Assembly (NCBI GenBank): GCA_029939595.1 | Contig: JAOZSQ010000004.1 | Span: 1 to 64,000, forward strand | DNA: 64,000 nt | Reading direction: 5' to 3' | Source: EX4572-165 sp002254885 | Lineage (GTDB): Archaea; Thermoplasmatota; E2; DHVEG-1 | Shown here: positions 17,272 through 26,192 of the stretch, piece by piece | Position numbering within the stretch: position 1 is the stretch's first letter | Layout: each line of letters starts with the position of its first letter | Program-made: the position numbers and the translations under genes | Notes under the pieces: generated by a model | Told to the model about the DNA's origin: nothing | Database searches by the model: none | What the model saw: only the letters and a program-made list of their open reading frames with translations

Positions 17272-18192
17272 ATGAAAAAGAAATCGAGTTTTTTGATAAT
17301 AACACTCATAATTTTAGTTATGATTCTGCCAATAGTTACTGCAAATTTTAATAATGAAATACCAACCAATAACTTTAGGAAAAATTCAATATTTGAAAAA
17401 ATGACTGGTGGTTCCATCATGGATAATTTTGTCGAATTTCTAAAAAATTTTCCCTTTATAAATAAAACAATTAACAGTATAAGAAATATTTTTGGGTTAG
17501 TAGAGGACAGTTCAGATGACCAAGAAGATGGCATTAATTATGAGCCATTTTATCAATCTGATACAAACGATCCTAAATCATCAAAACCAACCGATACTAG
17601 TATTTCAGTTACAATTGAGGATTTTGATATAACTTATACAACAACAGACGATGATTTTGAATTTGATGTATCATTTAATGGAAGAACCACAGGAAATGTC
17701 TATGCATGTTATTGGATAATTGTTTCTTATTTTAATGATGGGACTTGTAGCTATTATAACATGTGGAATGGCCCAAATCAAAAAGAAATTGAACTATCTG
17801 ATACTTCTTTTGGATTAACATTCTTTGGAAAAGGTCCGGGTGGATATAGTGATTGGTCACGTTTTCAAGGCCATCAATATATGAAAGGAAAAATAGGAGA
17901 TCAAGATGAAATCCCTGTTGAAATCGATAAAACTCCGGTTGAATCAGAGGAGATCACACTGGATATATATGTTGTTGATACTTTATTATATGTAAGAGCT
18001 TTTAGCGATAAAGAACTAACACAATGGAACCAAGATTCAATAAGCCTTTTTGATGAATTATCTGAAAGTATGTACAATACTCCTCAGAGAAATCAGGGTG
18101 ATGGACCTGGCAAAGGCACACCAGGTTTTGAAGTACTAACTCTTATTGCATCCTTAGGTATTGTAATAATTTTCATAAGAAAGAGAAAATAA
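17272..18192 (+). CDS. Exported protein with PGF-CTERM-like sorting tail
   Basis: The ATG at 17272 (after GAGGG) gives a Lys-rich signal peptide of about 28 residues. The middle has no recognised domain; it is acidic, with a beta-rich part at about 120-265 and a linker rich in Asp/Ser before it. The C-terminus reads TPGFEVLTLIASLGIVIIFIRKRK: a Pro-Gly-Phe, a hydrophobic helix and a basic end. This is the tripartite PGF-CTERM pattern recognised by archaeosortase A, which would remove the tail and attach a lipid. The archaeosortase gene is not in the window. TATA-like sequence (ATATTTATATAAT) lies near 17206. Confidence 0.75.
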   Translation: MKKKSSFLIITLIILVMILPIVTANFNNEIPTNNFRKNSIFEKMTGGSIMDNFVEFLKNFPFINKTINSIRNIFGLVEDSSDDQEDGINYEPFYQSDTNDPKSSKPTDTSISVTIEDFDITYTTTDDDFEFDVSFNGRTTGNVYACYWIIVSYFNDGTCSYYNMWNGPNQKEIELSDTSFGLTFFGKGPGGYSDWSRFQGHQYMKGKIGDQDEIPVEIDKTPVESEEITLDIYVVDTLLYVRAFSDKELTQWNQDSISLFDELSESMYNTPQRNQGDGPGKGTPGFEVLTLIASLGIVIIFIRKRK

Positions 18193-18278
18193 AATCAATG
18201 TTGATTGGAAGCATTTCCTCTAAAAAATTAAGTTGATCAAATATCTGGTTTAAACCTTAAAAAAATATTAGTTTTTCA

Positions 18279-19208
18279 TCAGGTTTCTTCTATCCAAATA
18301 CCCGAACCAATGAAATGTAGTTTTTCTGCATTAAGATTCAATAAAAGAAATACTTCATCTTTTGTAAAACAAAATGGTTTATCTGCTGAAAAAGAGAGAG
18401 AATTATCTTTGATGTCTGTTATTGTTATTGGAATGGTCTGCATTCCAACAGTTACATGAAATTTTCCCTTTTCAACTGTCGGATAGAACTTGTTTTTTGA
18501 GAAATTAAGGGAAATATTCTGTTCAACTTGTGCACTTTCTGGTTTGCATAAAAACCTTCCTCTCACTAATTCGTCAATATGAGCACCTTTAATCGCTAAG
18601 CCCACTCTTGAGCCTGCTGCTGCTTCTTTTTCATCTTTATCCATCATCTGGATAGAACGGACAATGATCTCTTTTTTGTTAGGTAAAATATTAAGTTTAT
18701 CATGAGTGTGAATTGTTCCTTGTTTAATGAATCCAAGAACAACTTCACCAATTCCTTTTACTGGAAATGAATGATCAATGGTTACAATTGCTGGCAGGTC
18801 ATGATCTTTATTAAGATTTATTTCCTGTATTTTTTCCATGATTTTATGAACATCTCTTTCTATGATTTCAAAATGATTCAGGGAAGTATCCTTAATCATT
18901 TCTTTAATTGAAGATGTATCAGAAAAAGCAGGGACAACAATGAATCCATACTTCAATTTCATTGCATCAATCATTAACAGTGTTTCTCCAAAGGAAGGAG
19001 TAATATTTTCAGCAGATAATATTGCAGCATCAATGATGCCTAGGATCTGAGTTTTAACTGTTAGTTTATCATCTACGGGATGAATGAAGGAATAAATTGA
19101 ATCATCAAGTTTTCTGTGATAAAGAACCATGTCACTTTCCGTTGCTTTTTTCCCTAATTCTTCTGCAAGGGAGTTATCATGAAAAATTCCTATTGTTAAC
19201 TGTTTCAT
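18279..19208 (-). CDS. SelB/EF-Tu-like protein without GTP-binding motifs
   Basis: 309 residues with the order of a translational GTPase: an N-terminal domain of about 135 residues, then a domain-2 barrel (AIVTIDHSFPVKGIGEVVLGFIKQG at about 140-165, GSRVGLAIKG at about 200) and a domain-3 barrel. The P-loop (GxxxxGK), DxxG and NKxD motifs are all absent from the N-terminal domain, which begins TIGIFHDNSLAEELGKK. This matches the degenerate archaeal SelB-like family (aSelBL), whose function is not established. GTP hydrolysis is not expected. It is monocistronic. Confidence 0.78.
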   Translation of the reverse strand: MKQLTIGIFHDNSLAEELGKKATESDMVLYHRKLDDSIYSFIHPVDDKLTVKTQILGIIDAAILSAENITPSFGETLLMIDAMKLKYGFIVVPAFSDTSSIKEMIKDTSLNHFEIIERDVHKIMEKIQEINLNKDHDLPAIVTIDHSFPVKGIGEVVLGFIKQGTIHTHDKLNILPNKKEIIVRSIQMMDKDEKEAAAGSRVGLAIKGAHIDELVRGRFLCKPESAQVEQNISLNFSKNKFYPTVEKGKFHVTVGMQTIPITITDIKDNSLSFSADKPFCFTKDEVFLLLNLNAEKLHFIGSGIWIEET

Positions 19209-19292
19209 AAGGACTGCATCGCTGTCTTTTACATAAAAGTATTCATTAAAAACGATATTTTTGTATGATATTATCCAGTGAAATATATGTGA

Positions 19293-20810
19293 TTACTGGT
19301 TAGGTTGACTAATTGGCTGCCAATCAAACTCAATCCAGGGTAAAAAAAGTCCAATAATGTTTCCATTTGGGAAATACATTAGACCTGGAATTAGTTTTAC
19401 AGGGCCATTTAAATCGTCCCAGTAATTCTGCCTCCATGTGTTAGAGGCAAGGAAACCTATCTTACATAGTTTTGTAAATTTTGCTTGCTCATCATTTTCA
19501 ATAAAATTATTGTTTTCAATTAGGTTCTTTATAGAATAAGAACAAAACATTCCTCTTCCATTATCAACCAGGTCATTTAAAGAGATATGATTTTGATTTC
19601 CTTCTTCAACATAAATACCAGTTGAACATTTTGTTATTAAGTTAGATTTAACAACATTTTCATTGCTTCTAAAAACATAAATCCCTGAGTGAGATGATTC
19701 AATATTATTGTTTATTATGGTATTGTAGCTTCCATGTAATACTTCAATACCTGCAAAAAGAAAGTCTCCATTAATAGTAACTTGTTTGATTGTATTGTCC
19801 GACCCATCAACATAGATTGCACTTCGTTGTTGTGTTTCTGAGACAATATTGATGTTTGTAATAGTACAATGATTGCTGTTTATTGTTTTGATTATGTTTA
19901 ATCGTTCATCATTATTGCATAAAAAAGTAAGGTTTTGAATTGATGAGAAATGTGCTGAATCTAAAAATAAATATTCGGAAGGATTACTCGCTGATATAAT
20001 TGTGCTTTCTTTATCTTGACCATTAAGATTAATGGCTTTATCTATCTGAATATTCTCATCATATGTTCCAGAATAAACAAACACAGTGTCATATTCATAT
20101 GCTATGTCAATAGCATCTTGTATGTATCTAAAAGGAAAAGACTCTGATCCATCCCATGGGCCATCAATATTGTCATCATCAACAAAGATTGTGTTCTGTG
20201 GAAAAACAAAGACTTCATTGATAATAACCTCTTCAACAGGCCAATCATCCATTCTATGTTTTCTCATGGTTTCAACAGATGCAATATCTCTAATAACCTC
20301 AATTCCCTCAATTACAATACCAAAAACTGCATAGTTATCATCTAAAAACGATTGAGGACCATCACAAATAAAAAATTGACTAGTAGCACTATTAGGGTCA
20401 TTTGTTCGAGCCATACTAATAGCCCCATCAACATGACGTGCATCAGGATGAATCTCCAGATCAATTGTACCAAGAGGACTTTTCGTATATGAGCCATTAA
20501 CATCAAATCCTCCACCTTGAATCATAAAATCATCAATAACTCGATGAAAAACAAGTCCATTAAAAAAACCGATATTTGCTAATTCAACAAAATTATTTAC
20601 AGTTACTGGTGCAAGATCATCATAAAAAGCAAGCTTTATTGTTCCCATATTTGTATGCATAACTGCTATTGTTTGATCAAGGGAGCTAGATTGTTGATAT
20701 GAGCTTTGTACTTGTGAAAGGCTACTTATTGAGGGAAGTAACAAGATAGCAACAATTAAAAAAATAAAGGTATGAAATAGCTGTTTTTTTGAAATTATAT
20801 CTGCATTCAT
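19293..20810 (-). CDS. Exported cyclophilin fused to a parallel beta-helix
   Basis: 505 residues. After a signal peptide (about 1-32) comes a cyclophilin-type prolyl isomerase domain (about 45-200). It keeps the active-site motif FHRVIDDFMIQGGG (catalytic Arg) and SQFFICDGPQSFLD. A second region (about 210-480) starts with the VDDDNIDGPWDGSESFPFRYIQDAID signature and carries NosD-like right-handed beta-helix repeats (N-x-I-x-N-N type). An outside-acting cyclophilin may help fold exported proteins. The fused beta-helix may bind sugars or the cell surface. The shared DGPWDGS signature links it to the metallopeptidase at 35746-37836. Confidence 0.87.
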   Translation of the reverse strand: MNADIISKKQLFHTFIFLIVAILLLPSISSLSQVQSSYQQSSSLDQTIAVMHTNMGTIKLAFYDDLAPVTVNNFVELANIGFFNGLVFHRVIDDFMIQGGGFDVNGSYTKSPLGTIDLEIHPDARHVDGAISMARTNDPNSATSQFFICDGPQSFLDDNYAVFGIVIEGIEVIRDIASVETMRKHRMDDWPVEEVIINEVFVFPQNTIFVDDDNIDGPWDGSESFPFRYIQDAIDIAYEYDTVFVYSGTYDENIQIDKAINLNGQDKESTIISASNPSEYLFLDSAHFSSIQNLTFLCNNDERLNIIKTINSNHCTITNINIVSETQQRSAIYVDGSDNTIKQVTINGDFLFAGIEVLHGSYNTIINNNIESSHSGIYVFRSNENVVKSNLITKCSTGIYVEEGNQNHISLNDLVDNGRGMFCSYSIKNLIENNNFIENDEQAKFTKLCKIGFLASNTWRQNYWDDLNGPVKLIPGLMYFPNGNIIGLFLPWIEFDWQPISQPNQ

Positions 20811-20906
20811 TCAAATATTCTCCTAAATTAATAATAATTTATCATAATATAAATCTATCTCATTAAATATGTAAATTGAGGCAAAAGGATATATTTCTGA
20901 TAAAAT

Positions 20907-21611
20907 TTACATCAAGAAAGGAAGAATAACAATACTAAAAAAACGATTAGTACCATGTAATACCCATGCTCCAACAAGATTTTTTGATCTTCGACAGATT
21001 TCAATTGTTAAAAAACCCTGTACAATTGTACTGATTATAAATGGGCTAGTAAAATTTTGAGGATGCATTAAAACAAAACTTGCTAATGAAGTAACATATG
21101 CAATTTTTAAATTTGTTTTTCTTACTAAAAAGATAAATAATATTCCACGGAAAAAGAATTCTTCTGTAAATGACTCAACAAAACTTACTACGCCTAATGG
21201 ATAGTTTGAAACAAGAGCACCACCAATTATAAATTTTGCTAAAAAAGTAACTGTTAACATTATTGGAAGAAAAAGAAAACCAAGTTTCAGGCTTTTTTCA
21301 AATCCTTTTTCTGTGATTCCAAATTGTTTAAATGAATAATCTTTCTTTTTTTTCTTTGGTTTATTTTTTAATTTCCAGGTGACAAATAAGACTATTAATG
21401 GAAGAAATACAAATAACAAAAATTTAGTGACAATATTGGCTGTTGAATTAAAACCATTTGTTAACGGCCAATATGCAATTACAATAAAGACCATAGTAAA
21501 AAATATTGCACTAATTTCACCAATTGATCCTCGTTTATATTTCGCTGAATAAATAATAGGAATAAGCATGGGAATAAGCATAGGCCATAAAAAGAAATCA
21601 AAATAAACCAT
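20907..21611 (-). CDS. CPBP-family intramembrane protease
   Basis: 234 residues with about seven membrane segments. It shows the CPBP/CAAX (Rce1-like) signature: EEFFFRG (EExxxR) in one helix, MHPQNF in the next and a C-terminal WVLHGTNRF helix. These carry the Glu and His residues of this intramembrane protease family. A Lys-rich cytosolic loop lies at about 85-100. Possible roles are prenylprotein processing or membrane-protein cleavage; the substrate is unknown. Its ATG is preceded by GGTGAG. Confidence 0.85.
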   Translation of the reverse strand: MVYFDFFLWPMLIPMLIPIIYSAKYKRGSIGEISAIFFTMVFIVIAYWPLTNGFNSTANIVTKFLLFVFLPLIVLFVTWKLKNKPKKKKKDYSFKQFGITEKGFEKSLKLGFLFLPIMLTVTFLAKFIIGGALVSNYPLGVVSFVESFTEEFFFRGILFIFLVRKTNLKIAYVTSLASFVLMHPQNFTSPFIISTIVQGFLTIEICRRSKNLVGAWVLHGTNRFFSIVILPFLM

Positions 21612-21976
21612 TTATCTCTCACCAAAAAACAATTATAACCTTGTTATAAAAAAAGTTTTCCTTCACTTCTGAAAATGAAAATATCACTCACAAGTCATGG
21701 AAAAATTAAATTAGAAAAATTCTAACCTTTTCCAATCTGTATTTATAAGGATATTCAAATAAATATGATCTTTTGAATTGCTTTTAGTGATTAGAAATAT
21801 TATGAAAGTTGTAAAATATTTATTTTAATAATATTCACCATAGTTAATTAAATGAGATGTTTTTTAACCATATCTCTACTTGGAACACGCAAGTTACCGT
21901 GCAAGTTACCGCGCAAGCTAAATTGATCCTAAATTCGACAAAATAGAAAAGTCACTTCTGCAATGAGCCTTTCCAG
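21612..21976. other. Gene-free stretch of 365 bases
   Basis: AT-rich, with promoter-like elements for the genes on the minus strand and no coding frame I would support. The only structured part is a short tandem repeat at 21889-21920. Confidence 0.5.
21889..21920. repeat. Short 12-base tandem repeat
   Basis: GCAAGTTACCGT and GCAAGTTACCGC lie head to tail, followed by a partial third unit GCAAGCTA. There are only two and a half units, so this is not a CRISPR. It may be replication slippage or adjacent protein sites. Confidence 0.5.
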
Positions 21977-22594
21977 TTAACCATCAATATTTTCTATTTC
22001 AGCAACTACTCGACAGGGAGAGCCATCAGCATTGGCGATATTTAATGGAAAAATATAACACTTAAACCGCTTCTGATGAATTTGCTCCAAATTAGTTAGT
22101 TGTTCCACAATTCTAATATTATGAGAAAACAGTAGTTTATGAATCAGATATGGCTCATTATCCGGGGTGAATGAGTCAATACCTAGAATCGAAATATTTT
22201 TCTTAATTAATTTTTGAATAGTACTTTCAGAAATCACAGGATAATTATCAAAATAATCTTTTTCATAAATATGCTTACTATGCCCTGTGAAAAAGAAGAC
22301 TATATCTCCTGATTTAACTTCACTAACATCAACATCGATTATGGGTTGATTGCAAACATCAAAAAGAATGGTTTCACCAATATATGAATCAATTAGATAA
22401 TCTGAAAGTGTTTTTCCAGATTCAATCATATGTTTTGGAGCATCAATGTGGGTGGAAAAATGTGATGTAAAATTTAGCAGTTTTTCATTCCATCCATCAG
22501 CATCAATCGTTGCAAATTGACTAATTTTAGGTACAGGGCTACCAGGAAATACGGGTATGCGGCTGTCAATTGGAAGGGTTAAATCAATAAACAT
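21977..22594 (-). CDS. Cyclase-family (kynurenine formamidase-like) metal hydrolase
   Basis: About 206 residues from the ATG at 22594; a Met six codons upstream is a less likely start. It has the putative-cyclase pattern: the N-terminal DLTLPIDSRIPVFPGSP and the metal site SHFSTHIDAPKH, close to the family HxGTHxDxPxH with Ser in place of the first Gly. The C-terminal VEQLTNLEQ and FPLNIANADGSPCRVVA are also family landmarks. Members hydrolyse amides or lactones, for example N-formylkynurenine; the true substrate is unknown. It is transcribed away from the ceramidase-like gene. Confidence 0.85.
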   Translation of the reverse strand: MFIDLTLPIDSRIPVFPGSPVPKISQFATIDADGWNEKLLNFTSHFSTHIDAPKHMIESGKTLSDYLIDSYIGETILFDVCNQPIIDVDVSEVKSGDIVFFFTGHSKHIYEKDYFDNYPVISESTIQKLIKKNISILGIDSFTPDNEPYLIHKLLFSHNIRIVEQLTNLEQIHQKRFKCYIFPLNIANADGSPCRVVAEIENIDG

Positions 22595-22761
22595 ACCCAA
22601 ACAAACAATCATTAACTTTTAAAGAATATGCTAAAAAACGAGTAAAATGGCTAAATCAAACAATGAAAAGATTAAATTATAAATAGTGAATAATAATTGC
22701 CAATATACAATATAAATATCATTATTTATCATTCAACAAATAGAAGGAGAATTGAATAATT

Positions 22762-24108
22762 ATGAGAAAAACAATGATAGTTACTATTGTATCAATCATA
22801 TTCTTATTATCACTTGAAATTATTGGAACCATACCCTTAGGGTCCTCATCAGCAAAAGACCCTATAGAAAATGATCAAAATATCATATTTATTGAACCAA
22901 CCCAATTACACCATAATGAAAAAATGGATTATGGCTTAATTATGGCCGGAGCCGCTGCTAATCAAATAACTCCAGATCTATCTACTCAATCGCCAATTTT
23001 TATTGGCGGATTTGGAAGAAATAGGGTAGCAACAGGAATTCATGATGATATCTGGAGTCGATGTTGTGTTGTTCAAATCGGAAACACAACCATTGCATTC
23101 ATATCTGTTGATTTAATTGGTGTTATGTATCCAGAATACCAACGAATAATGTCATATCTTGATGAAAACACCTCAATTGATCTAGTGGTTCTTACCAGTA
23201 CACATAATCATGAAGGACCTGATGTTATTGGCCTTTGGGGAAAAGCAATCTGGTCAGGGATCAGTTGGGATTGGTATGATGGAGCATTATCAATTATTGC
23301 TGATACTATAAAAGAAGCATATGAAAATATGAAACCTGCTGGAATTAAACTAGCTCATGCTATTGCTCTGGGCATGTCTAGAGATAGTAGAGAACCAATT
23401 ATCATGGAAGAACAAGTGGAAACTATCCAACTGGTTGATTATGATGAACAAGTAATTGCCACTATGGTATGTTATGCTAGTCATCCTGAGGTTCTTTGGG
23501 ATGAAAACACATTGATAAGCTCAGATTTTCCCCATTATATTTTTGAACACATTGAGGAAACAATAGGTGGAACTACACTTTTTATCCAAGGGTCAATAGG
23601 TGGATTAATCACACCTAGAACACAGAATCATAGCTATGAAAGTGCAAAAGATTTTGGGGAGTCCATTGCAGATATTTCAATTAATTCTTTATATAATTCA
23701 TCTATTATTTGGGAAACACATGTTCGTTTAGAAACTAAAGAAATTTTCGTTCCAATGACTAATCCAGTGTTTAGAATCGCTTCAATTCTTAATATCTTAG
23801 ACCGACCATTATATAATTTCAGAAAGGACCTAAAAACCTCAGTAAATATCATTGAATTAGGGGAAGATGCATCACTATTACAGATAGTAACCGTTCCAGG
23901 TGAAGATTTTCCAGAAAACTGGTTTGAGCTTAAAGAAAAAATGCATGCAAAACATCGGATTCATATTGGTCTAGCAACTGATGAACTTGGTTACATTGTC
24001 CCAATTGAAGATTACAACCCAAAAGATTATGAAGAAAGCATGAGCGCATCAAAATATTTAGATCCACTTATACATCAAACACTAGAAAATATGTTGACAT
24101 TATTTTAA
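22762..24108 (+). CDS. Exported neutral/alkaline ceramidase-like amidohydrolase
   Basis: 448 residues with a signal peptide (1-30) and the N-terminal domain of the neutral/alkaline ceramidase family. Family features visible are AGAAANQITP, the GxxTGIHDD segment, AFISVDLIG, the zinc-site STHNHEGPD, and SHPEVLW. Ceramidases hydrolyse the N-acyl bond of ceramide using zinc and a Ser. Here the C-terminal Ig-like domain of bacterial enzymes appears absent. Archaea do not make ceramides, so host-derived or detrital sphingolipids, or other N-acyl compounds, are possible substrates. TATA-like TATAAATAT lies at 22711 and a GAAGGAGA ribosome binding site 11 bases before the ATG. Confidence 0.85.
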   Translation: MRKTMIVTIVSIIFLLSLEIIGTIPLGSSSAKDPIENDQNIIFIEPTQLHHNEKMDYGLIMAGAAANQITPDLSTQSPIFIGGFGRNRVATGIHDDIWSRCCVVQIGNTTIAFISVDLIGVMYPEYQRIMSYLDENTSIDLVVLTSTHNHEGPDVIGLWGKAIWSGISWDWYDGALSIIADTIKEAYENMKPAGIKLAHAIALGMSRDSREPIIMEEQVETIQLVDYDEQVIATMVCYASHPEVLWDENTLISSDFPHYIFEHIEETIGGTTLFIQGSIGGLITPRTQNHSYESAKDFGESIADISINSLYNSSIIWETHVRLETKEIFVPMTNPVFRIASILNILDRPLYNFRKDLKTSVNIIELGEDASLLQIVTVPGEDFPENWFELKEKMHAKHRIHIGLATDELGYIVPIEDYNPKDYEESMSASKYLDPLIHQTLENMLTLF

Positions 24109-24258
24109 ATAATTATTAAAGACATTTATAAACCTTCATAAACTGAATATATTAGGTCTATGAAATTATTTAAGATAAAAACATTATTTCAATCACATCA
24201 ACATTTATAACGGTAAAAGGAATCAAAAGAAAATAAATCTTTTTGAAAGTGATATAAA

Positions 24259-24708
24259 ATGCAAAAAACAATTTATGAAGAGACATTAAAAATAGGTCTT
24301 GTTTTAAACATTATTTTTATCTTCACCTCATGTGCAATTTTAATTCCAACCATATATTCTTTATATTTAGGGGAAATAATTGCTACTTTAATATTGTTAA
24401 TATCTTTGGTTTTCACTCTAATTATTATTTATGCGGTTTTACCAAAAAAATATCAGATCTATAATGATAAAATAAAAATTGTTTGTGGATTATTTAGTAT
24501 AAAAATTCCTTTTGATAATATTGAATATATTGATATTCATCCATCATCAAACATATATGCAAGCCTTGATGCTCTTCGTTTTGGAACTGGAACAGGACAA
24601 AAATGTGTGATGATTAAAAGAAAACATGGAATGAATGTTTTAATACAACCTATGAACACTGAAAGATTTATGGAAATCATTAACAAGAAAATTAAAAATA
24701 CTGATTGA
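24259..24708 (+). CDS. Membrane protein with a bacterial-type PH domain
   Basis: 149 residues: two hydrophobic helices (about 15-65), then a beta-rich cytosolic domain (about 70-145). That domain looks like a bacterial PH-fold domain: KYQIYNDKIKIVCGLFSIKIPFDNIE, then a strand with KCVMIKRK and a C-terminal helix (TERFMEIINKKIK). The function is unknown. It is followed 15 bases later by the exonuclease gene and probably shares its transcript. A related but shorter arrangement occurs at 27267-27662. Confidence 0.72.
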   Translation: MQKTIYEETLKIGLVLNIIFIFTSCAILIPTIYSLYLGEIIATLILLISLVFTLIIIYAVLPKKYQIYNDKIKIVCGLFSIKIPFDNIEYIDIHPSSNIYASLDALRFGTGTGQKCVMIKRKHGMNVLIQPMNTERFMEIINKKIKNTD

Positions 24709-24723
24709 TAATTACCAATAAAC

Positions 24724-25293
24724 ATGTATCTATTTTTTGACACTGAAACAACTGGACTGCCTAATAATTGGAAAGCACCTGTAACCGATCTAAATAATTG
24801 GCCAAGAATGATTCAAATTGCCTGGATCTTATGTGATGACGAAGGAAATCGTATTGAATCAGATGATTTTATTATAAAACCTGAAAACTTTGAAATTCCA
24901 AAAGATGCATCAGCAATTCATGGTATATCTACTGAAAAAGCAATTGAAGAGGGTGTAGATCTTAAACAGGTTTTAGATAAGTTTGTTGAATTAGTTGAAA
25001 AATCTGAGTGCGTTGTTGCTCATAATATTAGTTTTGACGAAAAAATTCTTGGTGCAGAACTGTTAAGAAAAGAAGTTAAAAGCACCTTTAATAAAAAAAG
25101 AAAACTATGCACAATGAAATCATCAACTGACTATTGCAGAATCCCAGGATATTATGGATATAAATGGCCGAAACTTTCTGAATTACATATTAAATTGTTT
25201 GGTGAGGATTTTGATGAAGCCCATGATGCATCAGTAGATATCAATGCAACAGAAAAATGTTTTTGGGAAATGAAAAAAATAGGGATAATATAA
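24724..25293 (+). CDS. DnaQ-type DEDDh 3'-5' exonuclease
   Basis: 189 residues covering a complete DEDDh exonuclease domain. Exo I is FFDTETTG (D6, E8), Exo II HNISFDEKI (D105), Exo III EAHDASVDI (H167, D172). All catalytic residues are present. The region between carries SAIHGIS, typical of the DNA polymerase III epsilon family. No polymerase-binding tail is seen, so it is a stand-alone nuclease, perhaps for proofreading or nucleic acid turnover. Confidence 0.92.
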   Translation: MYLFFDTETTGLPNNWKAPVTDLNNWPRMIQIAWILCDDEGNRIESDDFIIKPENFEIPKDASAIHGISTEKAIEEGVDLKQVLDKFVELVEKSECVVAHNISFDEKILGAELLRKEVKSTFNKKRKLCTMKSSTDYCRIPGYYGYKWPKLSELHIKLFGEDFDEAHDASVDINATEKCFWEMKKIGII

Positions 25294-25348
25294 GATATAC
25301 AGCTTCAATATGAATCATATAAATTCTTTTAACAAAGGAAGATAGAAA

Positions 25349-26128
25349 ATGAATTTAAAAAACATTGATTTCTATTACTTTTCTGGAACAGGTAATACAT
25401 TTCTTATTGTTAAAAAGATGAAGCAAGCATTTGAAAAAAATGATATTAAAGTTAATCTTTATCGATTGGAAAAAACAAAACCCAAAGACGTTGATTTGAA
25501 TAACACAATTGGTCTTGGATTCCCAGTTGCAGAACAAGGAACATACCCTTTTGTATGGGATTTTGTAAAATCACTTCCATCTGCAAAAGGCACAGATATA
25601 TTTCTAGTGGATACATTGCTTGCATATTCTGGAGGTATAGTTGGCCCAATGAAACAGATTGTAAAAAGGAAAGGATATAATCCAATTGGGGCAAAAGAAA
25701 TATTAATGCCAAATAATCTTTTTCCAAAAAGAATAGACATTGAAAAGAAAAAAAGAAAAATCCTCAAAGGCCAAGAGAAAGCATCGCAATATGCAGAAGA
25801 TATCATCAATGGAAAATCACGATGGAAACATATCCCTCCTTTTTCTGATTTATTGGCAATATTTTCAAAAAGCCAAAAAACTTGGAAATTTTTTAGGTGG
25901 TATTATCCACTGACAATAGATAAAACAAAATGTAATAAATGTGGATTATGTAGTAAAATATGTCCTATAAATAATATTGAGATGAATGAATATCCAAAAT
26001 TAAAGAATGGATGTACGATTTGCATGAGATGCATTTCTTTTTGCCCAAAAAATGCAATACATGTTCCAAAGAAGAAATATATTAGATATACTGCCCTTAA
26101 GATACATGAGTTACTGGATTCATCATGA
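25349..26128 (+). CDS. EFR1-type flavodoxin-ferredoxin protein
   Basis: 259 residues. The N-terminal flavodoxin fold binds FMN through YFSGTGNTF (about 11-19). A C-terminal ferredoxin module has two 4Fe-4S motifs, CNKCGLCSKICP and CTICMRCISFCP. This combination defines the EFR1 family of electron-transfer proteins common in anaerobes. The redox partner is unknown. It is followed 64 bases later by a radical SAM gene, which needs low-potential electrons, so a link is possible. Confidence 0.9.
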   Translation: MNLKNIDFYYFSGTGNTFLIVKKMKQAFEKNDIKVNLYRLEKTKPKDVDLNNTIGLGFPVAEQGTYPFVWDFVKSLPSAKGTDIFLVDTLLAYSGGIVGPMKQIVKRKGYNPIGAKEILMPNNLFPKRIDIEKKKRKILKGQEKASQYAEDIINGKSRWKHIPPFSDLLAIFSKSQKTWKFFRWYYPLTIDKTKCNKCGLCSKICPINNIEMNEYPKLKNGCTICMRCISFCPKNAIHVPKKKYIRYTALKIHELLDSS

Positions 26129-26192
26129 TCATCTAATCTATTTATTATCAAAATTTTTATTAGACTAGATTGTTTAGGAAAAAATAATAAAC

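Noticed and set aside
21889..21920. CRISPR-like repeats
   Set aside because: Only two and a half units directly joined, with no spacers of constant length and no cas genes.
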